Positions 51,776 to 61,404 are shown, counted from the first letter of the stretch. The stretch: 64,000 nt of DNA from Bacteroides sp. Marseille-P3684 (GCF_900291465.1 NZ_LT985808.1:2259632-2323631); one strand, 5' to 3'. Numbers and translations are program-made. The notes: generated by a model from the sequence alone, not told the origin.

Positions 51776-53404
51776 ATGGAACTCAAATACATCTTGATTC
51801 TTTTGATCGGACTAGGTGTTGTCTCGCTGGTCTCTTGTGCCCATGACAATGCACCTTCCAACCGGCCGCCGACGCTGACTGTCGATTCGGTGGTAGGAGT
51901 GACACGCACGTCAGCCATCTTGGCAGGAACCCTTTACATTCCCGAACGGAGCCGGGTGGACTTCTGCCGGTTCTGTTATGGGACGAGTCCCGAAAGCATC
52001 GTTTCTGTCGATTGTCCGGTGAAGCAAGGTGTGGTCTACGCTCGTCTGGAAGGGCTGCGTCCCGGAACGACCTATCTTTATTACCTGGAGGCAGGTACGG
52101 AGGCACAGCGTGTGATGAGCGACTCAAGGGCTTTCCGCACCTTGCCCAATGAAGTGCCTACGTTGGGACGAGTGACCATTGATGCCCAAGGGCCGTTCAG
52201 TGCCATGCTCCGTTGCCGGGTGTTGGAAGATGGAGGTGAGGTATTGACCCATACGGGGTTTGAGTATGTGCTGAACGGGGAGGAAGAAACTGTTCGGGTC
52301 GAGATGGTGGACAGCTGTCTGGCCACACGCATTGGAGGACTGGTTCCCCACGCGGTCTATACGGTTCGGGCTTTTGCTGAGAATGCCGTCGGAAGGGCTT
52401 ACAGTGAGCCGTTGACTCTCACAACCAGTGATGCCTTCGTCTGGCAGCAGCCTGGTGACCTGGTGGTGCTGGTTGAGGATGCTGAGAAATACAAGGTGGA
52501 GGCCATGACGCTGGCGGGACCACTTGACGGGGCAGATCTTCGTCTGCTGCGTGATATGGCAGGACGGGACGCGGAAGGCAGGCAGACCGCCGGTCGGTTG
52601 GCTCGTCTTGATATGACCGATTCCCGGATTGTCGAGGGTGGATTGTCTTATGACGGTTCTCATTATACCGAGGCTGACGTGGTCGGGAACGGACTCTTCA
52701 AGCATTGCCTGTCCTTGCAGGAGGTACACTTGCCTTCTGGTGCCAAGCGGATGGATACGGATGCCTTCACCGGTTGTCATGCCTTGCGCAGGCTGATGAT
52801 TCCCGAGTCGCTTTGTACGTTGGTTCCTTCTGCCGATTGTCCGTCCCTGACTGAAATTGAGGTGTCGGCAGCCAATCCGGAGTTAAGCAGTCTTCAGGGT
52901 GTGTTATATGATAAGAAGGGGACAAGCCTTCTGTGGTTCCCACTGGGAAAAGATGATGCGGAACTGGAGCTTTCTCCTACGTTGGTACGGTTGGGTGACT
53001 ATGCCTTGCAAGGTTGCAGGATACAGTCTGTCCAATTGCCCTCTTCGGTGCGTGAGCTGGGTATGGGAGTTTTCCATAATGCCAAGTCACTGAAGCAGGT
53101 CACCCTGTCTGAAGGTGTAGTGAGGATGCCGACAGCTCTCTTTCAAGGTTGTGATTCTTTGCGAACGGTGACCCTCGGGAAGAATACGGAGTATGTCGGT
53201 GAATCTTGCTTCGATGGATGCACTACCCTGAGCGAACTTCGGGTTGAGGCTGCTGTACCGCCGGTCTGCACGGAAGCGTCCTTTCTAGGTGCGGGAGAAG
53301 TGTACACCCGTTGCATCCTGCGCGTGCCTGCCACATCTGTAGTGACCTATCGCAGTCATGCCGTATGGGGAAAGTTCAAGTATGTAAAGCGGATTGAAAA
53401 CTAA
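51776..53404 (+). CDS. BspA-like leucine-rich-repeat lipoprotein with Fn3-like domains
   Basis: This 542-residue lipoprotein (signal with lipobox LVSC, Cys 21) has two fibronectin type III-like segments (TRTSAILAGTLY, RPGTTYLYYLEAGTE; VPHAVYTVRAFAENAVGRAYSEPLTLTT). BspA-type LRR_5 repeats follow from about residue 285 to the end (FKHCLSLQEVHLPSGAKRMDTDAFTGCHALRRLMIPESL, LQGCRIQSVQLPSSVRELGMGVFHNAKSLKQVTLSEGVVRMPTALF, FDGCTTLSELRVEA). Such repeats bind host proteins or other bacteria at the cell surface. It is the last gene of the five-gene run; its stop codon overlaps the convergent kinase stop in the shared sequence CTAA. Confidence 0.85.
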   Translation: MELKYILILLIGLGVVSLVSCAHDNAPSNRPPTLTVDSVVGVTRTSAILAGTLYIPERSRVDFCRFCYGTSPESIVSVDCPVKQGVVYARLEGLRPGTTYLYYLEAGTEAQRVMSDSRAFRTLPNEVPTLGRVTIDAQGPFSAMLRCRVLEDGGEVLTHTGFEYVLNGEEETVRVEMVDSCLATRIGGLVPHAVYTVRAFAENAVGRAYSEPLTLTTSDAFVWQQPGDLVVLVEDAEKYKVEAMTLAGPLDGADLRLLRDMAGRDAEGRQTAGRLARLDMTDSRIVEGGLSYDGSHYTEADVVGNGLFKHCLSLQEVHLPSGAKRMDTDAFTGCHALRRLMIPESLCTLVPSADCPSLTEIEVSAANPELSSLQGVLYDKKGTSLLWFPLGKDDAELELSPTLVRLGDYALQGCRIQSVQLPSSVRELGMGVFHNAKSLKQVTLSEGVVRMPTALFQGCDSLRTVTLGKNTEYVGESCFDGCTTLSELRVEAAVPPVCTEASFLGAGEVYTRCILRVPATSVVTYRSHAVWGKFKYVKRIEN

Positions 53405-54519
53405 CGGGAGCTAGAATCGTTGGGCGAGGTTCCTGCCTGTTCGGGCAGGTTCCATCCCTTCATCTCTTCCCGGTAGGCAGCCGATTGCTGCTGTTCCTCC
53501 AGTGGATAACGCCGGTCGAGCACTTGCTTCAACTGACGTCGGAGGTGCGTGCTGTCTGGTTGAGGACGCAGCCGTTCATCTCCAAGGATGCGCCGGTATT
53601 CGTTTGGCAGTACAATACTGCCATTAGCAGGGAATAGGGGAGTGAATGCGTCGGAAGGCAAGTCTTGCCGGAAACTGTGCAGAAAGAACCATCCACCGAT
53701 GATGCCGCAAAGCAGGGCGGCTGTCACAAGCAGGTTACGGGACACCGGACGGCGATGCCGTTCCGTCTGTCGGAGTGCGGCAAGCATTTCTTCTGCAGAG
53801 CCATAACGGCACTCACGTTCAGGATGAGCACAGCGTTGTGCGATGCGCAACAGCCGTTTGTCTCCTGTCAACGAAACCATCTCCTTCATGATAACTCCGA
53901 GCGAGTAAAGGTCGCAGCGTACATCCCAGGTTGCGTTCGGGTGGAAAAGTTCGGGAGCCATGTAGCGGCGTGTCCCGGCAGGTATCTTCAGCAGGTAAGT
54001 GTCATCACAATCGGACAGGCTGAAATCGATTATTTTGCAATTGTTTCCATTGTGGGTCACGAGGATGTTCTCGGGCTTCAGGTCCCGGTGGACAATCTGT
54101 TTGCTGTGTATGTATGCCAGTGCTTCTCCAAGTTCGGTGAGAAGTTTCCGTGTCAGTTCGCGAGTCAGCATCCCCCGTTCCATTACTTCACGCAGGGTGA
54201 TGCCGTCCACATACTCCATCAGGATGCAGTTGCCCAGTCCTTCGACCATCTCCCATCCCAATGTACGGCAGATGTGAGGGTGGTCCAGCCGATAGCCGAT
54301 GGTGAATTCCTTTTGCAGGAGCTTTTGGTACAGCGGATTGTCGCAACAATCTTCTTTCAAGGTCTTCAGAATACGCAACCTGCCGAAGTAACGGATGCAG
54401 AAGAGGCGTGTATATCCTTCGGGGGAGACATAGAACTCTGTCATGCGACCGCTCTCTGTGTCCCCTGTGGCAGGCAGTTCTTCGAGAAATCCGGAATTAT
54501 CCCAATCAGACTTGTTCAT
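53401..54519 (-). CDS. Membrane Ser/Thr protein kinase, atypical
   Basis: This 372-residue protein has a kinase domain (about residues 30-250) and a transmembrane helix (262-282) with an extracytoplasmic tail. The ATP lysine is in ILKTLK (K52). The catalytic loop HRDLKPEN is canonical (144-151), but the DFG is DFS (165-167) and no clear glycine-rich loop is visible, so it may be active with altered metal handling. The segment YMAPELF is the APE motif and SLGVIMKEM subdomain IX. It lies downstream of the small regulator-like gene with a 14-base overlap. Targets are unknown. The family is eukaryotic-like Hanks kinase. Confidence 0.8.
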   Translation of the reverse strand: MNKSDWDNSGFLEELPATGDTESGRMTEFYVSPEGYTRLFCIRYFGRLRILKTLKEDCCDNPLYQKLLQKEFTIGYRLDHPHICRTLGWEMVEGLGNCILMEYVDGITLREVMERGMLTRELTRKLLTELGEALAYIHSKQIVHRDLKPENILVTHNGNNCKIIDFSLSDCDDTYLLKIPAGTRRYMAPELFHPNATWDVRCDLYSLGVIMKEMVSLTGDKRLLRIAQRCAHPERECRYGSAEEMLAALRQTERHRRPVSRNLLVTAALLCGIIGGWFFLHSFRQDLPSDAFTPLFPANGSIVLPNEYRRILGDERLRPQPDSTHLRRQLKQVLDRRYPLEEQQQSAAYREEMKGWNLPEQAGTSPNDSSSR

Positions 54520-55090
54520 GGGAGTGAGTGTTTAACAGCGTCAGTCCACCGTTACGTCCCGCAACAAAGGCTCCGGTGCGGAAACCGTCGCGGAGGATAT
54601 AAGGAATGGTGAGCGGTTGTCCGAGGACAAAGCCGGACACTTCGAAACGGTCGCCGATGCGTAGTTTCGATTGCAAGACCTCCGTCACTTCGTAGATAAA
54701 GTTGCCGCAGTAGGTGAGGCAGACATAGCGGTTGGGTGCCCATCCCAGCTCGACCTCGGCACCGACATCCAGTTCATCTGAAGAGATGGAAGGTGTGGAA
54801 AAGAAGGCGGAACACTCGAACTCTCCGGTTGGTCGTCCGTTGCAGAAAGCCTGGAAGTCTGCATATCCAAGGAAATGAGAGAGACTGTCAAGTGTCTGCA
54901 TGCGGGGATGGTGTGGATAGGTCACGTAGCCCCACAACCGCTTCAAGGTGGATGGAGAGATAAATTCACCACATCGGTGCTTCAGGAAGAGTGAGAAGAT
55001 GTTGAAGTCGTTGCTCGTCTTGAGCGGCTTGGCATACTTCTGCTCTACACGGCGTAAGAGTTTGATGATTTCTGTTTGATAGTTATCCAT
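54506..55090 (-). CDS. Conserved regulator-like protein of the kinase operon
   Basis: This is a 194-residue protein with an N-terminal helical region (IIKLLRRVEQKYAKPLKTSNDFNIFSLFLKHRCGEFISPSTLKRLWGYVTYPHHP) that looks like a DNA-binding HTH variant found in Bacteroidales (I have seen the xSPSTLKRLWGY pattern in hypothetical proteins). A beta-rich C-terminal domain follows (DVGAEVELGWAPNRYVCLTYCGN, VLQSKLRIGDRFEVSGFVLG). It has no signal peptide. It is transcribed with the Ser/Thr kinase (14-base overlap), so it is a likely target or partner of that kinase. The assignment as regulator is tentative. Confidence 0.6.
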   Translation of the reverse strand: MDNYQTEIIKLLRRVEQKYAKPLKTSNDFNIFSLFLKHRCGEFISPSTLKRLWGYVTYPHHPRMQTLDSLSHFLGYADFQAFCNGRPTGEFECSAFFSTPSISSDELDVGAEVELGWAPNRYVCLTYCGNFIYEVTEVLQSKLRIGDRFEVSGFVLGQPLTIPYILRDGFRTGAFVAGRNGGLTLLNTHSHEQV

Positions 55091-55190
55091 GTCTCAGCGG
55101 TTTAATCATAAGTGTGGGTTAGTGTTCCCTTTATTAGGAAAGCAAAGATAGTGAAAAGAGTATAAACAGGACACTATCTGCCACTAATTC

Positions 55191-55248
55191 CTGAAAGAAA
55201 CATCCACATGCAGGAGGAACTGCGTCCCGGTGTGCCTGCATGTGGATG
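55191..55248 (-). terminator. Terminator of the purU-lysA operon
   Basis: The perfect 14-base arms (55201-55214 and 55235-55248) enclose 20 bases. The minus-strand exit is TTTCTTTC, 56 bases past the lysA stop. Confidence 0.7.
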
Positions 55249-55303
55249 TCTATCAGATGATCGTCCGTTCTGAACGGTACCCCATTTGTGTGACGGTTGT
55301 TGG

Positions 55304-56467
55304 TTAATCCCGCAGCTCGTCCGAGGTATACCCCTGGGGCAATGCACGGCAATTGTATCCGGACGCCATGATCTCACCGTAGGCTCCGGCGGAACGCAGG
55401 GCCAGCAGGTCATGACGGGTCACTCCGTTGAGGTCAACAGCCTTGCCGAATACGTCGGACGATTCACAGATTGGTCCCACAACGTCGTAAGTTTCTACCG
55501 GACGTTCGGAAGTGAGGTTCTCAATCTTGTGATAAGCCTGATAAAGGGCAGGGCGGATGAGGTCGGTCATACCGGCATCGACAATGGCAAACTGCTTGTG
55601 GGTTCCCTGCTTGACATAGAGTACTTGCGTGATGAGTGAGCCACACTGACCGACAATGGACCGCCCCAGTTCGAAATGGATGGTTTGTTGTCCGTAGCGG
55701 CGCAGGTGCTTGTGGTAGCACGCAAAGTATGCAGCAAAATCGGGAACAGGCTGGCGGTTGGGATGCTGGTAGTCGATGCCCAGACCACCCCCTACGTTGA
55801 TATGTTCCACGAGGATGCGGCGTGCTGCAAGGCGTGCCTGCAGCTCATTGATACGATTGCAGAGAGCGGCGAAGTCACCCATATCGAGAATTTGTGACCC
55901 AATGTGGAAGTGCAGTCCGATGAAGCGTACATTGCTCATGCCGAGTGCCAAGTCGATGACACGGTCCATATCATCCATGCTGATTCCGAACTTGTTTTCT
56001 GCCAGTCCGGTTGTGATATGTGCATGAGTGTGTGCACCGACATTGGGGTTGATGCGGAAGGCCACACGAGCCACTTTACCTTTGGCGGCAGCCAACGCAT
56101 TGATTACTTCCAGCTCGGGGACAGATTCCACGTTGAAACAAAGGATATCATTGTCCAGTCCCAGCTCTATTTCCCAGTCGGCTTTTCCCACACCGGCATA
56201 GACAATCTTTCCGGCAGGGAAGCCGGCTTGAAGAGCGGCACGTATCTCGCCTCCGCTCACACAGTCGGCACCCATTCCACTATCGCGGATGACGGCGAGG
56301 ATTTTCGCGTTGGCATTTGCCTTGACGGCATAGTGTACCTGAAAGTTCTCGTAGCGTTCCGCTTCGCGGTTGATGACGTTTAGTGTATTGCGTAGTAAAT
56401 CTGTATCGTAATAATAAAAAGGTGTTTGCAGGTTCCTGAATTTTTCGATAGGGAAGATGCCTTTCAT
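55304..56467 (-). CDS. lysA: Diaminopimelate decarboxylase
   Basis: The enzyme converts meso-diaminopimelate to lysine with PLP, the last step of lysine synthesis. The 387-residue protein has the PLP lysine in VHYAVKANANAKIL, GADCVSGGEI, VAFRINPNVGAHTHAHITTG, KFGISMD, HFHIGSQI, NVGGGLGIDY and the CESSD segment with the active-site Cys from the other subunit. It is the last gene of an eight-gene minus-strand operon and lies 20 bases after lysC. A terminator follows. Length and motifs are normal; no fusion. Confidence 0.95.
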   Translation of the reverse strand: MKGIFPIEKFRNLQTPFYYYDTDLLRNTLNVINREAERYENFQVHYAVKANANAKILAVIRDSGMGADCVSGGEIRAALQAGFPAGKIVYAGVGKADWEIELGLDNDILCFNVESVPELEVINALAAAKGKVARVAFRINPNVGAHTHAHITTGLAENKFGISMDDMDRVIDLALGMSNVRFIGLHFHIGSQILDMGDFAALCNRINELQARLAARRILVEHINVGGGLGIDYQHPNRQPVPDFAAYFACYHKHLRRYGQQTIHFELGRSIVGQCGSLITQVLYVKQGTHKQFAIVDAGMTDLIRPALYQAYHKIENLTSERPVETYDVVGPICESSDVFGKAVDLNGVTRHDLLALRSAGAYGEIMASGYNCRALPQGYTSDELRD

Positions 56468-56487
56468 GCTGTGAGGATAATTGATGA

Positions 56488-57804
56488 TTAGTGGTTGAAC
56501 AGAGATTTGCTTAATGCTTGCAGAGCACGTTTCTTGTCTTCTTCCTTGATGAGGAAAGAGATGTTGTAATTGCTGCCACCGTAAGAAATCATGCGTACGG
56601 GAATCTCACTCATGGCTGCCACAGCCTTAGCCTCGAAACCTACATTGTTCCAGCTCAGGTCGCCCACAACACAGACAATACACATGTTGTGGTCAACTGT
56701 TACCGTACCGTATTTCTTCAAATCATCGACAATCTCATGCAGGTGCTTGGTGTTGTCAATGGACATGGACACACCGACCTCTGAAGTACAAATCATGTCG
56801 ATGGAAGTCTGGTAGCTCTCGAAAATCTCGAAGACTTTCCGAAGGAAACCGTGCGCAAGGAGCATACGGCTTGACTTGATTTTGATTGCGGTGATGTTGT
56901 CCTTGGCAGCTACAGCCTTGATTTTTCCACTTTCCGACTCGTTGGAGATGAGCGTACCGGGTGCCTGCGGTTCCATGGTGTTGAGCAGACGTACGGGAAT
57001 GTTGGCATATTTAGCCGGCTGTATGCAGGTCGGGTGAAGAATCTTGGCGCCGAAGTAGGCCAACTCGGCAGCTTCTTCAAACTGCAATTGACGAACGGGA
57101 GCCGTCTTGTCGACTACACGCGGGTCATTGTCATGCATACCGTCGATGTCTGTCCATATCTGGATTTCACTGGCATTGACAGCAGCTCCGATGAGTGATG
57201 CCGTATAGTCGCTTCCGCCGCGTTGCAGGTTATCAACCTCACCGTAGGCATTGCGGCAGATATATCCTTGTGTGATATAGATGTCAGCTTCGGGGAGTTT
57301 GGCCAGCTGTTGTGCGAGCTTCTCCTTGATGTAGTTCAAGTCCGGTTCGGCATTCTTGTCCGTCCGCATGTAATCGAGTGCCGGGATAAGAACTGCATTG
57401 ATGCCCTGTTCGAGCAGGTAGTTGGTCATCATGTTGGTTGAGATGATTTCTCCTTGTGCCAGGATTATCTTTTCTTCAAACAGGGTGAACAGGTCCTTGG
57501 TATAAGAGCGGATGAAGTTAAATTCGTCTTTCAGGAAAGCGAGTGTCTTCTGCTTGTATTCATCTGTCGAATAAAGCTCATCCACATGCTTTCTGTAAGC
57601 AGTTTCGAGGTTGTTGATGATTTCGTTGGCACCCTCTGGATTCTTTTTGTAGAGATAGTCCGAAATCTCAACCAATGTGTTTGTAGTCCCCGACATGGCC
57701 GAAAGCACTACGATTTTCTTCTCTCCGTCTGTAATCAGCTTGGCAACATCCTTCATGCGCTGGGCTGAACCGACAGACGTTCCTCCGAATTTTAAAACTT
57801 TCAT
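56488..57804 (-). CDS. lysC: Aspartokinase
   Basis: Aspartokinase phosphorylates aspartate, the first step to lysine, threonine, methionine and diaminopimelate. The 438-residue protein begins MKVLKFGGTSVGSAQRM, has GGSDYTASLIGAAVNASEIQIWTDIDG with the catalytic region, and two ACT domains at the end (TAIKIKSSRMLLAHGFL, VCVVGDLSWNNVGFEAKAVAAM) that usually give feedback control by lysine or threonine. It is monofunctional, without a homoserine dehydrogenase part. It sits between ftsE and lysA with gaps of 16 and 20 bases. Confidence 0.94.
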   Translation of the reverse strand: MKVLKFGGTSVGSAQRMKDVAKLITDGEKKIVVLSAMSGTTNTLVEISDYLYKKNPEGANEIINNLETAYRKHVDELYSTDEYKQKTLAFLKDEFNFIRSYTKDLFTLFEEKIILAQGEIISTNMMTNYLLEQGINAVLIPALDYMRTDKNAEPDLNYIKEKLAQQLAKLPEADIYITQGYICRNAYGEVDNLQRGGSDYTASLIGAAVNASEIQIWTDIDGMHDNDPRVVDKTAPVRQLQFEEAAELAYFGAKILHPTCIQPAKYANIPVRLLNTMEPQAPGTLISNESESGKIKAVAAKDNITAIKIKSSRMLLAHGFLRKVFEIFESYQTSIDMICTSEVGVSMSIDNTKHLHEIVDDLKKYGTVTVDHNMCIVCVVGDLSWNNVGFEAKAVAAMSEIPVRMISYGGSNYNISFLIKEEDKKRALQALSKSLFNH

Positions 57805-57820
57805 TGTCTATATCTTATGA

Positions 57821-58516
57821 TTAGTTGTTAATTGATTGTTGTTGATAAAATGTCTGTGTGATTTCTTCGACGTGGTGTTCCCGACATTGGTAGACGATGC
57901 CCGGATAGTCTCGTACGATTTTCAAGTTGTGTGTGGTCATGACGACTGCCGCTCCCTTGGAACTTATCTCGTGGAGAAGCTTGACTATCTGACAACCGGT
58001 TTCTTCGTCCAGATTGCCTGTTGGCTCGTCTGCCAGAATAATCTTCGGCCGATTGAGAATTGCCCTGGCGAGAACGATGCGTTGCTGTTCTCCACCCGAC
58101 AACTCATGGGGTAACTTATATCCCTTGTTGCTCATTCCCACCCGTGACAGCACCTCCTCGATGCGTGTATCCATTTCGTGCCGGTCTTTCCAGCCGGTGG
58201 CTTTCAATACAAAAGCGAGATTGTCATATACAGTCCGGTCAGTGAGTAGCTGGAAGTCCTGAAAGACAATGCCTAGCTGACGGCGCAACCGGGGAATATG
58301 TTTGCGTTTGAGTGAGTTCATGTCGCATTCTAATACTCGGGCGTTACCTGCAGCAATACTCAATTCCCCATAGATGGTTTTGAGCAGACTGGTCTTGCCT
58401 GTTCCGACTTTGCCTATGATATAGACAAACTCCCCTTCGTTCACTTGGAAGTTGACCTCCGACAGAACGAAATGTTCCTGTTGGTTGATTTCCACCTGTT
58501 GGTAATCGATGAGCAT
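57821..58516 (-). CDS. ftsE: Cell-division ABC ATPase FtsE
   Basis: FtsE with the membrane protein FtsX links septal peptidoglycan hydrolysis to division. The 231-residue ATPase shows Walker A GKVGTGKTSLLKTI, Q-loop LGIVFQDFQLL, signature LSGGEQQRIVLARAIL, Walker B IILADEPTGNLDEETG and the switch His in VVMTTHNLK. FtsX is not in this window, which is usual when ftsE is placed within amino-acid genes in Bacteroidales. It lies between hisIE and lysC in the same orientation. Other small ABC ATPases (LolD) share these motifs, but length and sequence fit FtsE better. Confidence 0.85.
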   Translation of the reverse strand: MLIDYQQVEINQQEHFVLSEVNFQVNEGEFVYIIGKVGTGKTSLLKTIYGELSIAAGNARVLECDMNSLKRKHIPRLRRQLGIVFQDFQLLTDRTVYDNLAFVLKATGWKDRHEMDTRIEEVLSRVGMSNKGYKLPHELSGGEQQRIVLARAILNRPKIILADEPTGNLDEETGCQIVKLLHEISSKGAAVVMTTHNLKIVRDYPGIVYQCREHHVEEITQTFYQQQSINN

Positions 58517-58626
58517 GTTGTTTCCCTTTCGTTGACGAGTTAAGAAGTAGATGGGCGGGGAAACCGACAGTCAAAGGCAGTATCCTCAGCCTTCTTGCTT
58601 ATCGGTTCCCTCATTTTCTTTCGGTT

Positions 58627-59220
58627 TTACTTATGTCTTTTTTGCAGTTCCCGGGCAAGATCCTCGATGCGCATTCCCTTGGAAGTGAGAAGGACGATGA
58701 GGTGATAGAGCAGGTCAGACGCTTCGTAAATCAGTCGTTCGTCTGTCCCGTTCGTTGCTTCGATGACTGTTTCCACAGCTTCTTCACCCACCTTTTGTGC
58801 CATGCGGTTCACTCCGGCCTGGAAGAGCGATGTCGTGTACGATTTCTCGGGCATTTCCTGGTGTCGCTTTTCAATAAAGTCCTGCAGGTAACTGAGGAAG
58901 AAGATATCAGCGTCGTTTTTCTCTCCCCAACATGTGTCAGCTCCCGTATGGCAGACAGGACCGTCAGGATGTACCTTGACAAGCAACGTGTCCTGGTCGC
59001 AGTCGGCCTTGATGGAGACAACATGGAGGAAATTTCCACTGGTCTCGCCTTTCGTCCACAATGTCTGGCGTGAACGGCTGAAGAAGGTCACTTTTCCCGT
59101 CTCCACAGTCTTGTCGTATGCCTCCTTGTTCATTAAACCAAGCATAAGCACCTTGCCGGTGCAATCGTCTTGGATGATGGCAGGAATAAGCCCATTCATT
59201 TTGTCAAAATCTAATTCCAT
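58627..59220 (-). CDS. hisIE: Bifunctional phosphoribosyl-AMP cyclohydrolase/phosphoribosyl-ATP pyrophosphatase
   Basis: The two enzymes carry out steps 2 and 3 of histidine synthesis. The HisI half (residues about 1-105) contains [35 protein letters not shown] and the metal-binding CDQDTLL, with [10 protein letters not shown]. The HisE half (about 110-197) has [28 protein letters not shown] and [10 protein letters not shown]. The fusion is the normal form in Bacteroidales. It lies 19 bases after hisF and 110 before ftsE; that gap holds no hairpin that I can identify, so the operon probably continues. Confidence 0.96.
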   Translation of the reverse strand: MELDFDKMNGLIPAIIQDDCTGKVLMLGLMNKEAYDKTVETGKVTFFSRSRQTLWTKGETSGNFLHVVSIKADCDQDTLLVKVHPDGPVCHTGADTCWGEKNDADIFFLSYLQDFIEKRHQEMPEKSYTTSLFQAGVNRMAQKVGEEAVETVIEATNGTDERLIYEASDLLYHLIVLLTSKGMRIEDLARELQKRHK

Positions 59221-59239
59221 GTGTGTACTGTTGGTTAGT

Positions 59240-59998
59240 TTATCTTAATCGTACATTTACATTGTGCGCACAAAGATACTGTTTTAATTTCGAAATATTT
59301 ATTTCTCCGAAGTGAAAAACACTAGCTGCAAGCGCAGCGTCGGCTTTTCCTATCAAAAATGCATCCCTGAAGTGTTCCATTGCACCGGCTCCTCCTGAAG
59401 CGATGACAGGAATGGGAAGGGCGTCCGCCAGCTTCGCCAACGCTTCGTTGGCATATCCCGTTTTTACCCCGTCATGATTCATGCTGGTGAAAAGAATTTC
59501 GCCTGCTCCTCTGTCCGCGGCTTCATGAGCCCATTCGAAAAGTCCCCGTCCAGTCTCGATGCGCCCTCCATTGAGATAACACTTCCAACCGTCTGGTGTT
59601 TCTTTGGCATCGATGGCAACGACGCAGACTTGTGAGCCGAAATGTGAAGCAATCTCATCAATGAGTTGAGGATTACGCAAGGCGGACGAATTGACAGAGA
59701 CTTTGTCAGCACCCGCTTGCAGCAGGCGTTCCACATCGCTCAGTTCGTGGATGCCGCCTCCTACGGTAAAGGGAATATTGATATTGGCTGCAACTCGCTC
59801 GACAAGCTCAGTGAAGGTCTTCCGTTTTTCATGGCTGGCGGTGATGTCAAGAAACACCAGTTCATCCGCACCTTCCTGTGAGTAGAAGCGGCCGAGTTCG
59901 ACAGGATCTCCGGCTTCTCGGAGATTGACAAAGTTGGTTCCTTTGACCGTCTGTCCATCCTTGATGTCCAGGCAAGGTATGATTCGTTTGGCTAACAT
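59240..59998 (-). CDS. hisF: Imidazole glycerol phosphate synthase subunit HisF
   Basis: HisF is the synthase subunit of the heterodimer with HisH, which makes imidazole glycerol phosphate and AICAR. It is a complete 252-residue (beta/alpha)8 barrel: [19 protein letters not shown] with the first catalytic Asp, [55 protein letters not shown] with the second catalytic Asp and [13 protein letters not shown]. It overlaps the hisA stop by 7 bases, so translation of the two is coupled. Confidence 0.97.
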   Translation of the reverse strand: MLAKRIIPCLDIKDGQTVKGTNFVNLREAGDPVELGRFYSQEGADELVFLDITASHEKRKTFTELVERVAANINIPFTVGGGIHELSDVERLLQAGADKVSVNSSALRNPQLIDEIASHFGSQVCVVAIDAKETPDGWKCYLNGGRIETGRGLFEWAHEAADRGAGEILFTSMNHDGVKTGYANEALAKLADALPIPVIASGGAGAMEHFRDAFLIGKADAALAASVFHFGEINISKLKQYLCAHNVNVRLR

Positions 59999-60759
59999 GG
60001 CAGGTCCTCCTGTGCTGATGCTTGCACTTTACCGTTGTTGGCGATAAAGCGGTTGATGTCCTGAAGATTGATTCGGTTCTCATAGATGGCTTTCCCCACA
60101 ACTACGGCCGGTATGCCGGCTGCATTGAGCTGCCGGAGGTCTTCCAGGGAACTGACTCCTCCACTGGCGATGAGATAAAGTCCTGGAAGTTGGGTGAGTA
60201 TGTCCTGATAGAGTGGGAGTGAGGTTCCTTGCAACATGCCATCTTTGCTGATGTCGGTGCAGAGCACTTGCCTGACGCCCTGCTGGTGATAGTTGCTGAG
60301 ATAGGGCAGGAGTTCGATTCGGCTGTCTTCCAACCAGCCATTGACGGCAATGAACCCATCTTTGGCATCGGCACCCAGAATGATACGTTCCGCACCGAAA
60401 CGCTCCATCCAGGCTGAGAACAGTTCCGGTTGTGTCGCGGCGATACTGCCTATGGTGACCATCTGCGCTCCGCAGGAAAAGGCCGTTTCCAGGTCCTGGT
60501 CGCTTTTGATGCCGCCGCCAAAATCAATAATCAGCGATGTATGGGTGGCAATCTCCTCCAGCACCTTGTGATTGACGATGTGTTTAGACTTGGCACCATC
60601 CAAGTCTACCAGATGCAGTCGGCGGATGCCATTGTCTTCAAAAGCCTTGGCTACATCCAGTGGACAGTCGGCGTATACCTTCCGGCTACTGTAGTTCCCC
60701 TGTGAGAGTCGGACACATTGTCCGTCCATCAGGTCGATTGCAGGAATTATGTCGATCAT
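59992..60759 (-). CDS. hisA: ProFAR isomerase HisA
   Basis: HisA isomerises ProFAR to PRFAR, the substrate of HisF. ATG 60759 starts [18 protein letters not shown] with the catalytic Asp of the first strand. Frames upstream to 60942 run into the hisH stop region and are excluded. Further motifs are [50 protein letters not shown] with the second Asp region, [10 protein letters not shown] and [11 protein letters not shown]. The 255-residue length is normal. It overlaps hisF by 7 bases. Confidence 0.97.
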   Translation of the reverse strand: MIDIIPAIDLMDGQCVRLSQGNYSSRKVYADCPLDVAKAFEDNGIRRLHLVDLDGAKSKHIVNHKVLEEIATHTSLIIDFGGGIKSDQDLETAFSCGAQMVTIGSIAATQPELFSAWMERFGAERIILGADAKDGFIAVNGWLEDSRIELLPYLSNYHQQGVRQVLCTDISKDGMLQGTSLPLYQDILTQLPGLYLIASGGVSSLEDLRQLNAAGIPAVVVGKAIYENRINLQDINRFIANNGKVQASAQEDLPC

Positions 60760-60797
60760 TGTGTGTACAGTTATAGAGTAAATAGATATTCCTGTCA

Positions 60798-61388
60798 TTA
60801 CAGAGCCAGGAAGTTCCTTAAAATCCGTTCGCCCACGCTTCCGCTTTTTTCGGGATGGAACTGCGTGGCATAAAAGTTGTCTTTCTGCAGGGCGGCACTG
60901 AATGGAAGGATATAATCCGTTTGTGCTGCGGTATCCGGGCATATCGGTGCGTAGTAGCTATGGACAAAGTAGACGAATTCTTCGTCGGTGAAGCCTTTAA
61001 ACAGTTCCCCTTGGGTATGGCTTAACGTATTCCAGCCCATGTGAGGAACTTTGTCGTCATGATTCCGGGGCTGGAAGCGGAGGATGTTGACGTCGAAGAT
61101 TCCCAGCCCGTCCACATCCCCTTCTTCAGAATGCTTGCAAAGCAGCTGCATGCCAAGGCAGATGCCCAACAAGGGTTGGCGAAGCGAGCAGATAAGCTTG
61201 TCCAATCCCGTTTGTTGCAGATGGCGCATGGTGTTAGCCGCTTCGCCTACTCCGGGAAAGATTACCTTGTCCGCTGCCAGCAGAGTTTGCGGATTAGCCG
61301 TGATGCAAGGCTCAACGCCTAACCGTTTCAGCGCATGACTGACAGAGTAGAGGTTTCCCGCATTGTATTTTACGATAGCTACATTCAT
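60798..61388 (-). CDS. hisH: Imidazole glycerol phosphate synthase subunit HisH
   Basis: HisH is the glutaminase subunit that feeds ammonia to HisF. ATG 61388 gives MNVAIVKYNAGNLYSVSHAL; a longer frame to 61484 is not conserved and overlaps purU. The 196-residue protein has the type I amidotransferase triad: Cys in LLGICLGMQLL, His in YATQFHPEKSGSVG and the following Glu, plus FPGVGEAANTM and VPHMGWNTL. It lies 38 bases from hisA and 16 after purU. Confidence 0.97.
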   Translation of the reverse strand: MNVAIVKYNAGNLYSVSHALKRLGVEPCITANPQTLLAADKVIFPGVGEAANTMRHLQQTGLDKLICSLRQPLLGICLGMQLLCKHSEEGDVDGLGIFDVNILRFQPRNHDDKVPHMGWNTLSHTQGELFKGFTDEEFVYFVHSYYAPICPDTAAQTDYILPFSAALQKDNFYATQFHPEKSGSVGERILRNFLAL

Positions 61389-61404
61389 ACTATATAATAA
61401 GGTG

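Noticed and set aside
53665..54612. A 315-codon plus-strand open frame
   Set aside because: It lies antisense to the Ser/Thr kinase gene, whose motifs (HRDLKPEN, APE) are clear; this frame shows none.
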